A DNA stretch of 39,855 bases from an uncultured Alphaproteobacteria bacterium (lineage in GTDB: Bacteria > Pseudomonadota > Alphaproteobacteria > Paracaedibacterales > CAITNM01): assembly GCA_903874955.1 (NCBI GenBank), contig CAIQTY010000037.1, positions 69,397 to 109,251 on the forward strand, given 5' to 3'. Of the stretch, positions 27,900 to 36,408 are shown piece by piece. Below the pieces are notes generated by a model, which searched no databases, was not told the origin of the DNA, and saw only the letters and a program-made list of their open reading frames with translations. Within the stretch, counting starts at the first letter, position 1; every line of letters starts with the position of its first letter. Made by a program: the position numbers and the translations under genes.

Positions 27900-29435
27900 T
27901 TAAGCCTCCTTTGAAAATATGTCGGGTCCAGTTTTGATGTATTTTTTAAGAAGTAATACATCAAATGCCAACAAAACCGAATAAAACAAAACGAATATCG
28001 ATAAAGAGATAATCAATGAAGATTTATCATGGTTTGATGCGGCCATAAAAGTTGGCAGGACTCCTTCAATTGCCCACGGTTGGCGCCCATACTCTGCTAC
28101 CATCCATCCACTAAAGATCGCAATCCAGGGTAGCGGCAGCATTAGCATGCTTGATCGGAGATACCACTTGTGATTTGCAAACCGTCTTTTGATTGAGAAC
28201 CAAAACCCTACCAAAAAGTATGCTAGTAAAATAAAACCGCATGCCACCATAACTCTAAACAAAACAAAAAGCGGCATGACATTTGGGACTGTATCATGTG
28301 CGGCATTCTTAATATCTGCTTCGCTAACGTTTTTAAAATCAGAAGTGTATTTTTTGAGCAGCAAACCATAGCCAAGATCATCTTTATATTTTTCAAATTC
28401 TGCTATGGCCTGGTGGTTTTTTCTATCTTTGCGAAGTTCTTGAAGCGCTAGGTAGGCTTTTTGACCATTTTTAATACGATCCACTGCTAATGCTTCAAGT
28501 TCCGTTATGCCCGGAATTTGATCAGAAAGTGAGCGTGTCGCGATAAGACCAAGCAAATAAGGTAATTTAACCTCTAGAGTATTCTCGCGCTTTTCTTGGT
28601 CAGGAACGGCAAAGAGTAAAAGGCTAGCTGGGGCTTTTTCTGTGTGCCACATCGCTTCCATCGCAGCTAATTTCATTTTTTGATTTTGACTTGATGTATA
28701 ACCGCTCTCATCGCCAAGAACAATTACGCTTAATGCCGAGGCTAGTCCAAAGCTTACGGCTACTGTCATTGAACGCTTTGCAAATTCTACATGTCGATTG
28801 CGAATCAGATACCAGGCACTGACTGCCATCATAAATACTGCTCCTGTTACGTATCCTGCGCTGACAGTGTGAACAAATTTAGATTGTGCAACTGGATTGA
28901 AGAATATTTCGTAGAAACTGGTAAGTTCCATGCGTAGCGTATCTGGGTTGAATGTTGATCCAACGGGATGTTGCATCCAGGCATTGGCAATAAGAATCCA
29001 CAAAGCTGATGAATTTGTTGCTAGGGCTAATACCCAGGTCACACAAAGGTGAGCTTGTTTCGATAGTTTTTTCCATCCAAAGAAAAACAAGCCTATTAGA
29101 GTTGCCTCCAGGAAGAAAGCCATTAGACCTTCAATCGCAAGGATTGATCCAAAAATATCACCCACATAATGGCTGTAATAAGCCCAATTTGTACCAAATT
29201 GAAACTCCATCGTAATACCAGTAGCAACACCCATGGCAAAATTAATGCCGAACAACAATCCCCAAAATTGCGTCATTTGCCTCCATATGGGGTTGCGTGT
29301 CATCACGTAAACACTCTCCATTATGGCCAGTAGGAAACTGAGTCCCAAGGTCAGCGGAACGAATAGAAAATGGTACATTGCTGTAACGCCAAATTGTAGG
29401 CGGGCGAGCTGGATGGCTGTTAATGATTCAAACAT
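27900..29435 (-). CDS. cydA: Cytochrome bd ubiquinol oxidase subunit I
   Basis: 511 residues, nine or so membrane helices. Haem ligands H22 (AMYHFLF), H189 (KFVHTV) and M396 (FRVMVACG), and the acidic pair E102 and E110 of the proton path, are all in place. The periplasmic quinol-binding loop is of the long type, with LGDESGY...KLAAMEAMW and GYGLLLKKY, so this is a classical high-affinity bd-I-like enzyme and not the short-loop cyanide-insensitive type. It carries out oxygen reduction at low oxygen tension without pumping protons. ATG 29435 follows the small cydP frame by five bases with only a weak ribosome binding site, which suggests coupling. Confidence 0.97.
   Translation of the reverse strand: MFESLTAIQLARLQFGVTAMYHFLFVPLTLGLSFLLAIMESVYVMTRNPIWRQMTQFWGLLFGINFAMGVATGITMEFQFGTNWAYYSHYVGDIFGSILAIEGLMAFFLEATLIGLFFFGWKKLSKQAHLCVTWVLALATNSSALWILIANAWMQHPVGSTFNPDTLRMELTSFYEIFFNPVAQSKFVHTVSAGYVTGAVFMMAVSAWYLIRNRHVEFAKRSMTVAVSFGLASALSVIVLGDESGYTSSQNQKMKLAAMEAMWHTEKAPASLLLFAVPDQEKRENTLEVKLPYLLGLIATRSLSDQIPGITELEALAVDRIKNGQKAYLALQELRKDRKNHQAIAEFEKYKDDLGYGLLLKKYTSDFKNVSEADIKNAAHDTVPNVMPLFVLFRVMVACGFILLAYFLVGFWFSIKRRFANHKWYLRSSMLMLPLPWIAIFSGWMVAEYGRQPWAIEGVLPTFMAASNHDKSSLIISLSIFVLFYSVLLAFDVLLLKKYIKTGPDIFSKEA
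27905..27912 (-). promoter_or_regulatory. Strong ribosome binding site for cydB
   Basis: AAAGGAGG on the minus strand, inside the last codons of cydA, 9 bases before ATG 27895. It decides the cydB start. Confidence 0.8.
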
Positions 29436-29440
29436 ACAAC

Positions 29441-29590
29441 CTATTGTGTGAGGTGTTGATCTATTTTTTTAAAGCTTAGCCCTTTTGGCTGGCTTCGAAC
29501 ATAGAAAATCAAAAGACTAAGAATTAGTATTTTAAATGCTATTGCTATTTTTAAGTCATTGAATCGACGCAGTTTAATTTTACCAAACAT
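29441..29590 (-). CDS. cydP: CydP-like small membrane protein upstream of cydA
   Basis: 49 residues, read directly from the gap upstream of cydA: MFGKIKLRRFNDLKIAIAFK, then ILILSLLIFYVRSQPKGLSF and KKIDQHLTQ. A basic N-terminus, one membrane helix of about 18 residues and a short tail ending in HL agree with CydP, a putative accessory subunit encoded next to cydA in some proteobacteria. Five bases separate it from cydA. There is no ribosome binding site; a TATAAT lies about 11 bases before the ATG, which would fit a leaderless message. The gene is real by position and layout; the CydP name is moderately sure. Confidence 0.72.
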   Translation of the reverse strand: MFGKIKLRRFNDLKIAIAFKILILSLLIFYVRSQPKGLSFKKIDQHLTQ

Positions 29591-29601
29591 AAAAATGTAT
29601 A

Positions 29602-29607
29602 ATTATA
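29602..29607 (-). promoter_or_regulatory. Possible -10 box of the cyd operon
   Basis: TATAAT on the minus strand just ahead of cydP. No good -35 box is visible 16-18 bases further up, and the region is AT-rich, so chance is possible. Confidence 0.3.
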
Positions 29608-29719
29608 CAAAAATTTAGAAAAATTTTAAAGACAGCAGAATTTAAAAGTTTCCGAACATCGTCCTTCATTTTTTCGTTGATTTTGATTATTATAGTCAAT
29701 CAATTAGGAGAATGTATTC

Positions 29720-30838
29720 ATGGCTAAAGATTATTATGAAACGCTTGGTGTTAAACAAACCTCTAGCGATGATGAAATAAAAAAAGCATACCGGAAACTT
29801 GCTATGAAATATCATCCTGATAAAAATCCAGGTGATAAGAAGGCAGAGGCAAAGTTTCGTGAAATTACTGAAGCATACGAAGTATTGCTTGATGCACAGA
29901 AACGCGCTGCCTACGACCGCTATGGCCACGCTGCTTTTTCGCAGCAGCAGCAACAAGGTGGCGGAGCACACCCTGGGTTTTCTGGCGGTTTTGGTGGATC
30001 ATTTGCAGATATTATCGATGAAATGTTTGGAGGTGCTTTTAATGGTAGTGGTCAGGCAAACCATGGTGGAGCAGATGTTCGTTACAATTTAGATATAACC
30101 TTAGAAGAAGCATTTAAGGGTAAAAACGCGACCGTAAAATTTACAACCATGGTTGGTTGTACTAGTTGCAAGAGTAGTGGGGGGGAGGCAGGTTCTCGTC
30201 CTACCAACTGTAGTGCTTGTCATGGTAGGGGGAAAACTCGTTACCAGCAGGGATTTTTTACGATCGAGCGACCTTGTACTACTTGCGGTGGTGCGGGGCA
30301 AGTTATTGCAAAACCCTGTAGACCATGCAATGGCAGCGGAAGAGTTCGCAAAGAAAAAAATTTAGAAGTTAAGATCCCAGCAGGTGTGGAAGAGGGCACC
30401 CGAATTCGTGTTACTCACGAAGGAGAGGCCGGTCTCAGGGGCGCCTCAAGCGGTGATTTGTATGTGTTTTTAAACATTAAACAGCATCCGCTATTCAAAC
30501 GTCAGGCAGCAGATATTTTATGCAAAGTACCTATTCAAATGACAACAGCTGTATTGGGTGGAGAAATCGAGGTTCCAACTATCGATGGAAGCCAAGCTTC
30601 TGTTAAAATTCCTGCAGGTACTCAGCCAGGCCAACAGTTCAGATTAAAATCAAAAGGCATGAGCATCCTTAGAGCCACAGGTCGTGGAGATATGATCATC
30701 GAGGCTAAAGTTGAAACACCAGTTAGCTTGAGTAAAAAGCAACGGGAACTGATGGAGGAGTTTGCTCAAATCGGTAAGGGTGAAAAAAATAGTCCCGAAT
30801 CTTCTGGCTTCTTTGCAAAAATTAAGGACTTGTTTTAA
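29720..30838 (+). CDS. dnaJ: Chaperone protein DnaJ
   Basis: 372 residues, full-length type I J-protein that delivers clients to DnaK and stimulates its ATPase. J domain at 1-70 with HPD at 32-34; Gly/Phe-rich part with [17 protein letters not shown]; four zinc repeats of the CxxCxGxG kind ([32 protein letters not shown]), the first having Ser in place of the first Gly; then the substrate-binding C-domain ([18 protein letters not shown]). AGGAG lies 9 bases before the ATG. dnaK is not adjacent. The end of the gene lies inside a hairpin shared with the convergent permease gene. Confidence 0.97.
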   Translation: MAKDYYETLGVKQTSSDDEIKKAYRKLAMKYHPDKNPGDKKAEAKFREITEAYEVLLDAQKRAAYDRYGHAAFSQQQQQGGGAHPGFSGGFGGSFADIIDEMFGGAFNGSGQANHGGADVRYNLDITLEEAFKGKNATVKFTTMVGCTSCKSSGGEAGSRPTNCSACHGRGKTRYQQGFFTIERPCTTCGGAGQVIAKPCRPCNGSGRVRKEKNLEVKIPAGVEEGTRIRVTHEGEAGLRGASSGDLYVFLNIKQHPLFKRQAADILCKVPIQMTTAVLGGEIEVPTIDGSQASVKIPAGTQPGQQFRLKSKGMSILRATGRGDMIIEAKVETPVSLSKKQRELMEEFAQIGKGEKNSPESSGFFAKIKDLF

Positions 30839-30853
30839 AAAGCAAGTCCTTAA
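30822..30853. terminator. Hairpin spanning both ends of convergent dnaJ and permease genes
   Basis: TTAAGGACTTG (30822-30832) and CAAGTCCTTAA (30843-30853) form a perfect 11-bp stem with a TTTTAAAAAG loop. The dnaJ stop lies in the loop and the permease stop in the right arm, so it is read by both transcripts. It has no T-run after it in either direction. Confidence 0.6.
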
Positions 30854-32103
30854 CGGAAGAGCTCGATAACAATAATTGCAACGCCGCCAAGAAAAATCAG
30901 CGCCAAGATAGCGTTTCCTCCAGTTACTTTGTAAGGTGAGACGCTACTTCTTTGTCGCAATTTGTATGCAACTGCACAGGGCAATAAAATCGCTAGTATG
31001 CTTAAGGCAATTGATGCATAACCCAGGGCCATAATGAATCCATCGGGGTAAAAAATTGCAAAAAGTATTGGTGGTGCAAAAGTTAATAGTGCTGTTTGAA
31101 AGCGACTAGGTAATGTATTTTTCTTTTTGATTGTCTCTGCAATGTAGTCAAATAATCCGATTGCTACCCCCAGAAACGATGTGGACACTCCCAAAAAAGC
31201 AAAAATATTTGAGAAGTATCCAATTCCGTTACTTTGAGTCGCTGTGCTTAGTTTATTGATGAAAGACGCAACATTTTGTTCAGTATCAACTCCACTTGAT
31301 GGTGGTAAAACGCCAAGCGTTACTATTTGCCAAATAATATAAACAAATAGAGGGGTAATGCTACCGATGATAATAACTTTTCTTAAATAATTTGAGTTTG
31401 GTCCCACGTAATTTACAAGGGATGGAATACTTCCATGAAAGCCAAAAGATGTGAAGAAAAGCGGCACCGCAAGCCACAGCGTGTTAGGTTCACTGCCAGA
31501 GCTTGCTAAGCATTCCATTTTGACAAAAGGAGCTAGGGAAAATACTAACGTAAAAAATGCTGCGATTTTGAAAAATAATAAAAAACGATTTGCTAAGTCT
31601 ACATGACGTGTTGAGAAATAGACAAAAACTCCAAGACCCGATGTGAAAATTAATGCCAAAAGAGGAAATGGTAGAGATAGCCCAAGACTATTTTCTAAGC
31701 CTGTTTTTAAGAAAGAAGCGCCACCAGTTGTATAGGCAGAGAGCAGGGTGTAGAAGAGAAATCCCATGCTTAGAGACGCAATCCATTTTCCAAAACGACC
31801 AAATATTTTTTCTGCGAGATAAGAAATACTATAGCCACCACCAAAGCGTAAGTTGATCTCTAGGGTGATTAATGCGGCAAAACATGTAAAACACCACATC
31901 GCAATGAGAAGTAATGTGCTATTTAAGAAGCCAGCTTTACCTGATGTCATTGGTAAAGCGAGCATCCCAGCTCCAAAAGTTGTTCCTGCAACAATCATTG
32001 TTGCACCGATAAATCTACTTTTGGATGGTGCATTTGGAGCTATTGAATTTTTTTGTTCAAAAGACTCAGTCATAACTTTACTAGATTTTACAGCAGTATG
32101 CAT
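30850..32103 (-). CDS. Aromatic amino-acid permease (Mtr/TnaB/TyrP family)
   Basis: 417 residues, eleven hydrophobic segments after a polar N-terminus of about 28 residues. GATMIVAGTTFGAGMLALPM at the first helix, the FTSFGFHGSIPSLVNY stretch and FLGVSTSFLGVAIGLFDY are hallmarks of the hydroxy/aromatic amino-acid permease family, which imports Trp or Tyr by proton symport. Related TyrP copies are common in intracellular bacteria such as chlamydiae. The substrate cannot be decided here. ATG 32103 and ATG 32073 are both possible; neither has a strong ribosome binding site. It is divergent from the DUF6314 gene. Confidence 0.9.
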   Translation of the reverse strand: MHTAVKSSKVMTESFEQKNSIAPNAPSKSRFIGATMIVAGTTFGAGMLALPMTSGKAGFLNSTLLLIAMWCFTCFAALITLEINLRFGGGYSISYLAEKIFGRFGKWIASLSMGFLFYTLLSAYTTGGASFLKTGLENSLGLSLPFPLLALIFTSGLGVFVYFSTRHVDLANRFLLFFKIAAFFTLVFSLAPFVKMECLASSGSEPNTLWLAVPLFFTSFGFHGSIPSLVNYVGPNSNYLRKVIIIGSITPLFVYIIWQIVTLGVLPPSSGVDTEQNVASFINKLSTATQSNGIGYFSNIFAFLGVSTSFLGVAIGLFDYIAETIKKKNTLPSRFQTALLTFAPPILFAIFYPDGFIMALGYASIALSILAILLPCAVAYKLRQRSSVSPYKVTGGNAILALIFLGGVAIIVIELFR

Positions 32104-32211
32104 TATAATTTCACAAAATATGATAGGTCATGATAGGGTAATCTGTGATAAAAAATCTAGCAAATTCAACTAGTTTTTTAGAATGCAGATATTAGCTAGA
32201 CAGGGGAAAAT

Positions 32212-32622
32212 TTGCGATTGAATAGTTTTTGGAACCATCTTCCTGGTGTATGGCGTTTTGAGAGATTCCTCTATGGTCAATTATTACAAGATGGTTTATT
32301 AGGAGTAGATATACAATCAGAATTTTTTTACAAGGTCCATGAAAATGGAACCTATAAAGCCCAACCTGAACAGACATTTTTTAGAAATTTTTCGTTTCGT
32401 TGGGAAGACGATTCAATAAATATCTACGGAGCAAACCCAAAAGATGGATATGTTTTTCTTCACAGGATAAATGATTTACAAAAATCTCATACCCACTTGT
32501 GTAAAGCAGATAAGTACATCTTTAATTTACTCGAAATGAGTCCAGAGAAGTGGTCATCAAAAATAAAAATCAACGGACCCAAGAAAGACTTAGAGCTAAT
32601 AACGCTCTATTACCGTCAATAG
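32212..32622 (+). CDS. DUF6314 family protein
   Basis: 136 residues beginning at TTG, 5 bases after AGGGG (32202-32206); no in-frame ATG precedes the conserved start LPGVWRFER. The chain shows the spaced residues of DUF6314: GxWRFxR at the front, FRWEDDS, VFLHRI, HLCKADKY, and GPKKDLELITLYYR at the end. The family is small, cytoplasmic, mainly alphaproteobacterial and of unknown function; its shape suggests a lipocalin-like barrel, which is inference. It is convergent with the LOG gene, with only 7 bases between the stop codons. Confidence 0.75.
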   Translation: MRLNSFWNHLPGVWRFERFLYGQLLQDGLLGVDIQSEFFYKVHENGTYKAQPEQTFFRNFSFRWEDDSINIYGANPKDGYVFLHRINDLQKSHTHLCKADKYIFNLLEMSPEKWSSKIKINGPKKDLELITLYYRQ

Positions 32623-32629
32623 AATAAAA

Positions 32630-33184
32630 TTACTTTAATAAATTTTTAGCTATTTCTATACACTCTTCAACTGATGTGGCTACGTTTAAAAAATTGGGTT
32701 TCTCAATACGTGCAAAGTCTTTTTCAATAACATGATTGTAAAGATTAACTAAAGGATCCCAGTATTTATTAATATTAGCCAGAATAATTGGTTTATTATG
32801 AATATTGATTTGTTTCCATGTCAGCATCTCAAAAAATTCATCTAAGGTTCCATAGCCCCCTGGCATAATAATAAAAGCATCCGCTTTTTGTGCCATTTTA
32901 AATTTTCTTGTATGCATTGTGTCTACAACATGGAGTTCATGAAGACCATGTTGTGCGCCCTCTCGCCGGTCTAATTGCTCGGTTGTAACCCCGATAACCA
33001 AGCCTCCATGCTCAATAACAGAATTAGAAACTCTGCCCATTAATCCAAGGCGTCCGCCTCCATAGACCATATTAAAATCATTCGTTGCAATGAGCATTCC
33101 CAGATCATTAGCGGCTTTATAGTAAATGGGATCGACATGCTCGGATGCACCACAATACACACAAAGAAATTTTTTATTAGTCAT
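32630..33184 (-). CDS. LOG family protein (TIGR00730; nucleoside-monophosphate phosphoribohydrolase type)
   Basis: 184 residues. PGGYGTLDE at 108-116 is the defining motif of the lysine-decarboxylase-like LOG family, together with YGGGRLGLMG (41-50) and R93. Members split cytokinin-like or other nucleoside 5'-monophosphates into base and ribose 5-phosphate; the old name, lysine decarboxylase, is not supported by experiment. AGGAAA precedes ATG 33184. The bacterial in-cell role is mostly nucleotide salvage or housekeeping; no cytokinin pathway genes lie nearby. Confidence 0.93.
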   Translation of the reverse strand: MTNKKFLCVYCGASEHVDPIYYKAANDLGMLIATNDFNMVYGGGRLGLMGRVSNSVIEHGGLVIGVTTEQLDRREGAQHGLHELHVVDTMHTRKFKMAQKADAFIIMPGGYGTLDEFFEMLTWKQINIHNKPIILANINKYWDPLVNLYNHVIEKDFARIEKPNFLNVATSVEECIEIAKNLLK

Positions 33185-33307
33185 AAGTTTCCTGTCGATT
33201 AACTTCGTTCTTAATTAAATAGCTAGACAAAGTTTTTTGTTCTGTCTCAGAATGTCAAATAGAATTTAACATTTCATTAAAATACAAGTTTTTGCAAGGG
33301 GAAGTCC

Positions 33308-35476
33308 ATGTCTACTAATGAAATTCTCTCCGTAAAGATAAAAACTGATTTTGAAAGTGCCAATTTTGTGGTTCAAAGGGTGATTGTCCACGAATCCTTA
33401 TCAGAACCTTATGTTATTGATGTGTATGCTTCAACAACTACGTCTACATTCGATGGGGATGATTTAATTCATACTAAAGCAGGGGTAATTTTTGAAGTAT
33501 ATGGTCAAAAAGACGCTGCAACCAAGCAAGCCGCTCGTGCTTTTCAAGGGTTCATTACCCACATGGAGCACCTAAAAACCGTGATCGATGATCAAAAACA
33601 AATCATGCATTTTTTTCATTTTCAGATTCATCCGGCATTTTGGATGCTTAAACATGGAAGAGACCACCGAATTTTTCAAGAACAGTCAGCAATAGATATT
33701 ATTCAAAAAATTTTTGATGAAAATAGTGTATCAGAATATGAAGTTAAGGCTTCAGGCGGCACGCTAGTTCGCGAATATTGCGTTCAATATGGAGAAACCC
33801 ACTTTGATTTTGTTTCAAGGCTTTTAGAAGAAGAGGGTATAGGTTATTTTTTTACCCATACAGAATCAAGCCATAGGATGGTTTTATTTGATAAAAATAC
33901 AAGTTTTACTTCAATTTCCCAAGAGTCATTATCTTTTCTCAATACAGATTCCCACGGGGTTTTTCTTGACCAAGTTTTCGCTTTTGGAAAAAAGTCACAA
34001 GTAGCTCCAAAGGCTTATAAAACAGTTGATTTCAATTATAAAACGCCCCATACACAATTGCTCAGTAGTAGTTCCGGTGCAGGTTTTGGGAAAGAAATTT
34101 ATGAATATCCAGGATTGTTTGAAAAATCAGGCAGAGGGACTACTTTAGCTGATCAGCGCATGGAAGAAATCGAGTGGTTTACAAAGCGTGTCTATGGTAG
34201 AACTTCATGCCCTGCTATGGCGCCAGGCTTCACATTTAGCCTAATTGAACATCCGATAAAGGAATACAACAAAAACTATGCCATTTCCTACGTTAAGCAT
34301 GAAATCATTTCTCAAGTTGATGATCAATCCTATGAAGGGGGTGAATCAAATCTTTTAACCTATACCAATAGTTTTGAGGGTTTTTTAAAAACAATAGATT
34401 ATCGTCCCTATAGAAAGACCCCTAAGCCGCGTATTTACGGATCTCAAACAGCTTTTGTGACAGGCGCTGGAACTGAGGTATATGGTGATCCGATGGCTCG
34501 AATCAAGGTTAAATTTCATTGGGACTTACTCAATCCCGATGATGAGACAAGTTCTTTGTGGGTGAGGGTTAGCCAGTCATTAAGTGGTGCTACCTGGGGA
34601 GCATTATATATGCCGCGTATTGGCATGGAAGTTGTTGTGGCTTTTATTGATGGTGATCCAGATCGACCGATAGTTACAGGGTGTGTGTATAATCAATCTT
34701 TTATGCCGCCGTATTCTCCCAAAGACAAACCCCATTACATGACCCTTAAGAGCAAAACCTTTGATGATGCTTCAGGCAGTAACGAACTGCGTTTTAGTGA
34801 TAAGCCGGGGAAAGAGGAGATTTATCTCCATGGGCAGTACGATATGAATACGGTAATTGAACATAGCCGCAAAGAAGATATTAATACTGGGGACGATACA
34901 TTAACGATTCACAAAGGGAATAAAACAATCGAACAAACGGGCGAGGGTACTTTATACCAAACGACCATAAAAGACGGTGATAAAATTACCAAGCTTAAAA
35001 ATGGCAATTTGGTGATCGATGTAACAGGTACGATTTTGATTAAAGCTACAAAAGATATTACTATTAAAACGCCTACTAATATTATACTCGATGCGGGACA
35101 AAACATTACAATGCAAGCCGGTGAGAAAATTCAATCAAAGGCAGGTATGGCAATAAATTCAGAAGCTGGTGAAAAAATTCAATCTAAAGCTGGTATGGAG
35201 ATAGGTTCAGAAGCCGGAATGATGATTCAATCAAAAGCAGGTGAAGCTATACAGATACAAGCAGGTGAATTGATTCAAATTGTAGCTGGTGAAGGGATGA
35301 TGATTCAATCAGGAGAATTATTCCAGCTTGTGGCTGAAACAGTTAAAATGACCGCAGAGACTGCATTTCAAGCTGCATCAGGAGCAGCGATTGGTATATC
35401 CGCAGGTGCAGTCCTGACCGCGGAAGCAGGCGCTCTGGCTATGGTAAAAGGCGCTATTACCAAATTAGGAGGTTAA
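33308..35476 (+). CDS. vgrG: VgrG, type VI secretion spike protein
   Basis: 722 residues. VgrG trimers tip the type VI secretion tube and carry effectors. Residues 1-~370 match the gp27-like base (VQYGETHFDFVSRLLEEEGIGYFF). About 370-480 is the gp5-like OB-fold (SSLWVRVSQ, WGALYMPRIGMEVVVAFIDG and DPDRPIVTGCVYN). From ~540 a needle begins, and from ~604 it is built of octapeptides starting AG or SG (AGEKIQSK, AGMAINSE, AGMEIGSE, AGELIQIV). The chain ends shortly after the needle with no attached enzymatic domain, so any cargo should be separate. AAGGGG is close to ATG 33308. No other type VI structural gene is in the window. Confidence 0.95.
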   Translation: MSTNEILSVKIKTDFESANFVVQRVIVHESLSEPYVIDVYASTTTSTFDGDDLIHTKAGVIFEVYGQKDAATKQAARAFQGFITHMEHLKTVIDDQKQIMHFFHFQIHPAFWMLKHGRDHRIFQEQSAIDIIQKIFDENSVSEYEVKASGGTLVREYCVQYGETHFDFVSRLLEEEGIGYFFTHTESSHRMVLFDKNTSFTSISQESLSFLNTDSHGVFLDQVFAFGKKSQVAPKAYKTVDFNYKTPHTQLLSSSSGAGFGKEIYEYPGLFEKSGRGTTLADQRMEEIEWFTKRVYGRTSCPAMAPGFTFSLIEHPIKEYNKNYAISYVKHEIISQVDDQSYEGGESNLLTYTNSFEGFLKTIDYRPYRKTPKPRIYGSQTAFVTGAGTEVYGDPMARIKVKFHWDLLNPDDETSSLWVRVSQSLSGATWGALYMPRIGMEVVVAFIDGDPDRPIVTGCVYNQSFMPPYSPKDKPHYMTLKSKTFDDASGSNELRFSDKPGKEEIYLHGQYDMNTVIEHSRKEDINTGDDTLTIHKGNKTIEQTGEGTLYQTTIKDGDKITKLKNGNLVIDVTGTILIKATKDITIKTPTNIILDAGQNITMQAGEKIQSKAGMAINSEAGEKIQSKAGMEIGSEAGMMIQSKAGEAIQIQAGELIQIVAGEGMMIQSGELFQLVAETVKMTAETAFQAASGAAIGISAGAVLTAEAGALAMVKGAITKLGG
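35117..35260 (+). repeat. Tandem 48-bp repeats encoding the VgrG needle
   Basis: Three successive units starting at GCC 35117, GCT 35165 and GCC 35213 repeat the reading GCxGGTGAxAAAATTCAATC with drift. Each unit codes for two octapeptides (16 residues). The first two are nearly identical in protein; the third is weaker. The units are in frame, so gain or loss of one would lengthen or shorten the spike. Confidence 0.8.
35467..35472 (+). promoter_or_regulatory. Ribosome binding site for the TTG start at 35481
   Basis: AGGAGG within the last codons of vgrG, 8 bases before TTG 35481. It supports TTG as the start over the ATG at 35508. Confidence 0.75.
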
Positions 35477-35480
35477 CAAA

Positions 35481-36290
35481 TTGCTAGGTTTTAGCACGCA
35501 ACATTTAATGGCAATTCCATCACCTACTGAGCAAAAAGATCCAATTTCATCTCAGTTCACTCAGGTTGCGCAACAAGCGTCGAATGATAATCTTGCGGAG
35601 CAGCTGACTTCAACCCCATCGCTTCAAACAGTAGATGATTCAACCCAATCACTATCTAATAAGTCTACTTACCCTATTGGCTATGAAGAAGATGGTCTTC
35701 GCAATCAGCAAATTTTACAATCATTCAAAGAAACAAAAAGTATTTCCCTTTCAAAACTCAACAAGGATAATTCAAAAGGTACTTTTGAATTCCCAAAAGA
35801 AGACCCAAATGCTCCAGATTATGAAGTTAAGACTCAAAATTTAGATGATAAAACGATTAAATCTGAATACTCAAAAGGCCTCAAGAATGGGTTTACTACT
35901 ATCACTAATAAAAACAATATTATTGAAATGAATGCAAATTTTTCTAGAAATAAGCTTGATGGACCAACAAAATATTATTATTCCGATGGTAAGATTGAAC
36001 GAGAAGTCACTTTTAAACAAGGCAAAATGCACGGAATAATGACCTCGTTTAATACTAATGGTAAAAAAGCAATGGAGGTTGACTATGAAGATGGTCAGAT
36101 GCACGGAGTATCAAAAGTTTATGATGAATCAGGACTAGAACAAGTTATCTCTCATTATCAAAAGGGTAAGCTCCATGGTGAAATGACCCTGTTTTCAAAT
36201 GGAAAACCTTACATGAAAAAAATGTATGACCAGGGCATTGAAGTTCCTCAAGGACAAGGCTCTCAATATGATCATACCCATGTTCACTAG
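35481..36290 (+). CDS. MORN-repeat protein coupled to vgrG (possible type VI cargo, adaptor or immunity protein)
   Basis: 269 residues from TTG, four bases after the vgrG stop and with AGGAGG 8 bases before it, so it is cotranslated with vgrG. Residues 1-~110 are polar, Gln/Ser-rich and probably disordered, with no signal peptide. From ~115 to 255 there are five or so MORN_2-type units of about 22 residues (YSKGLKNGFTTI, KLDGPTKYYYSDGK, KQGKMHGIMTSFNTNGK, EDGQMHGVSKVYDESG, QKGKLHGEMTLFSNGK), the repeat of YwqK-like proteins. It ends in HTHVH. Position says it is the partner of this VgrG; whether it is an effector, a loading adaptor or an immunity protein cannot be decided. No catalytic motif is seen. 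Confidence 0.75.
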   Translation: MLGFSTQHLMAIPSPTEQKDPISSQFTQVAQQASNDNLAEQLTSTPSLQTVDDSTQSLSNKSTYPIGYEEDGLRNQQILQSFKETKSISLSKLNKDNSKGTFEFPKEDPNAPDYEVKTQNLDDKTIKSEYSKGLKNGFTTITNKNNIIEMNANFSRNKLDGPTKYYYSDGKIEREVTFKQGKMHGIMTSFNTNGKKAMEVDYEDGQMHGVSKVYDESGLEQVISHYQKGKLHGEMTLFSNGKPYMKKMYDQGIEVPQGQGSQYDHTHVH

Positions 36291-36408
36291 ATTTATCATT
36301 AAATTTAAGTTTGCAGACTTTAAAGATGCTTTTTAAGACACAAATATTAGGGATTTTTTAATAAGGATTCCTTTAGAATTAGGAGAGTGGGATTTAGTAT
36401 CAAATTTT

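Noticed and set aside
29676..29706. FNR-type site (TTGAT...ATCAA) between cydP and dnaJ
   Set aside because: The half-sites TTGAT and ATCAA are present but 11 bases apart instead of 4, so it does not fit the FNR/ANR consensus.
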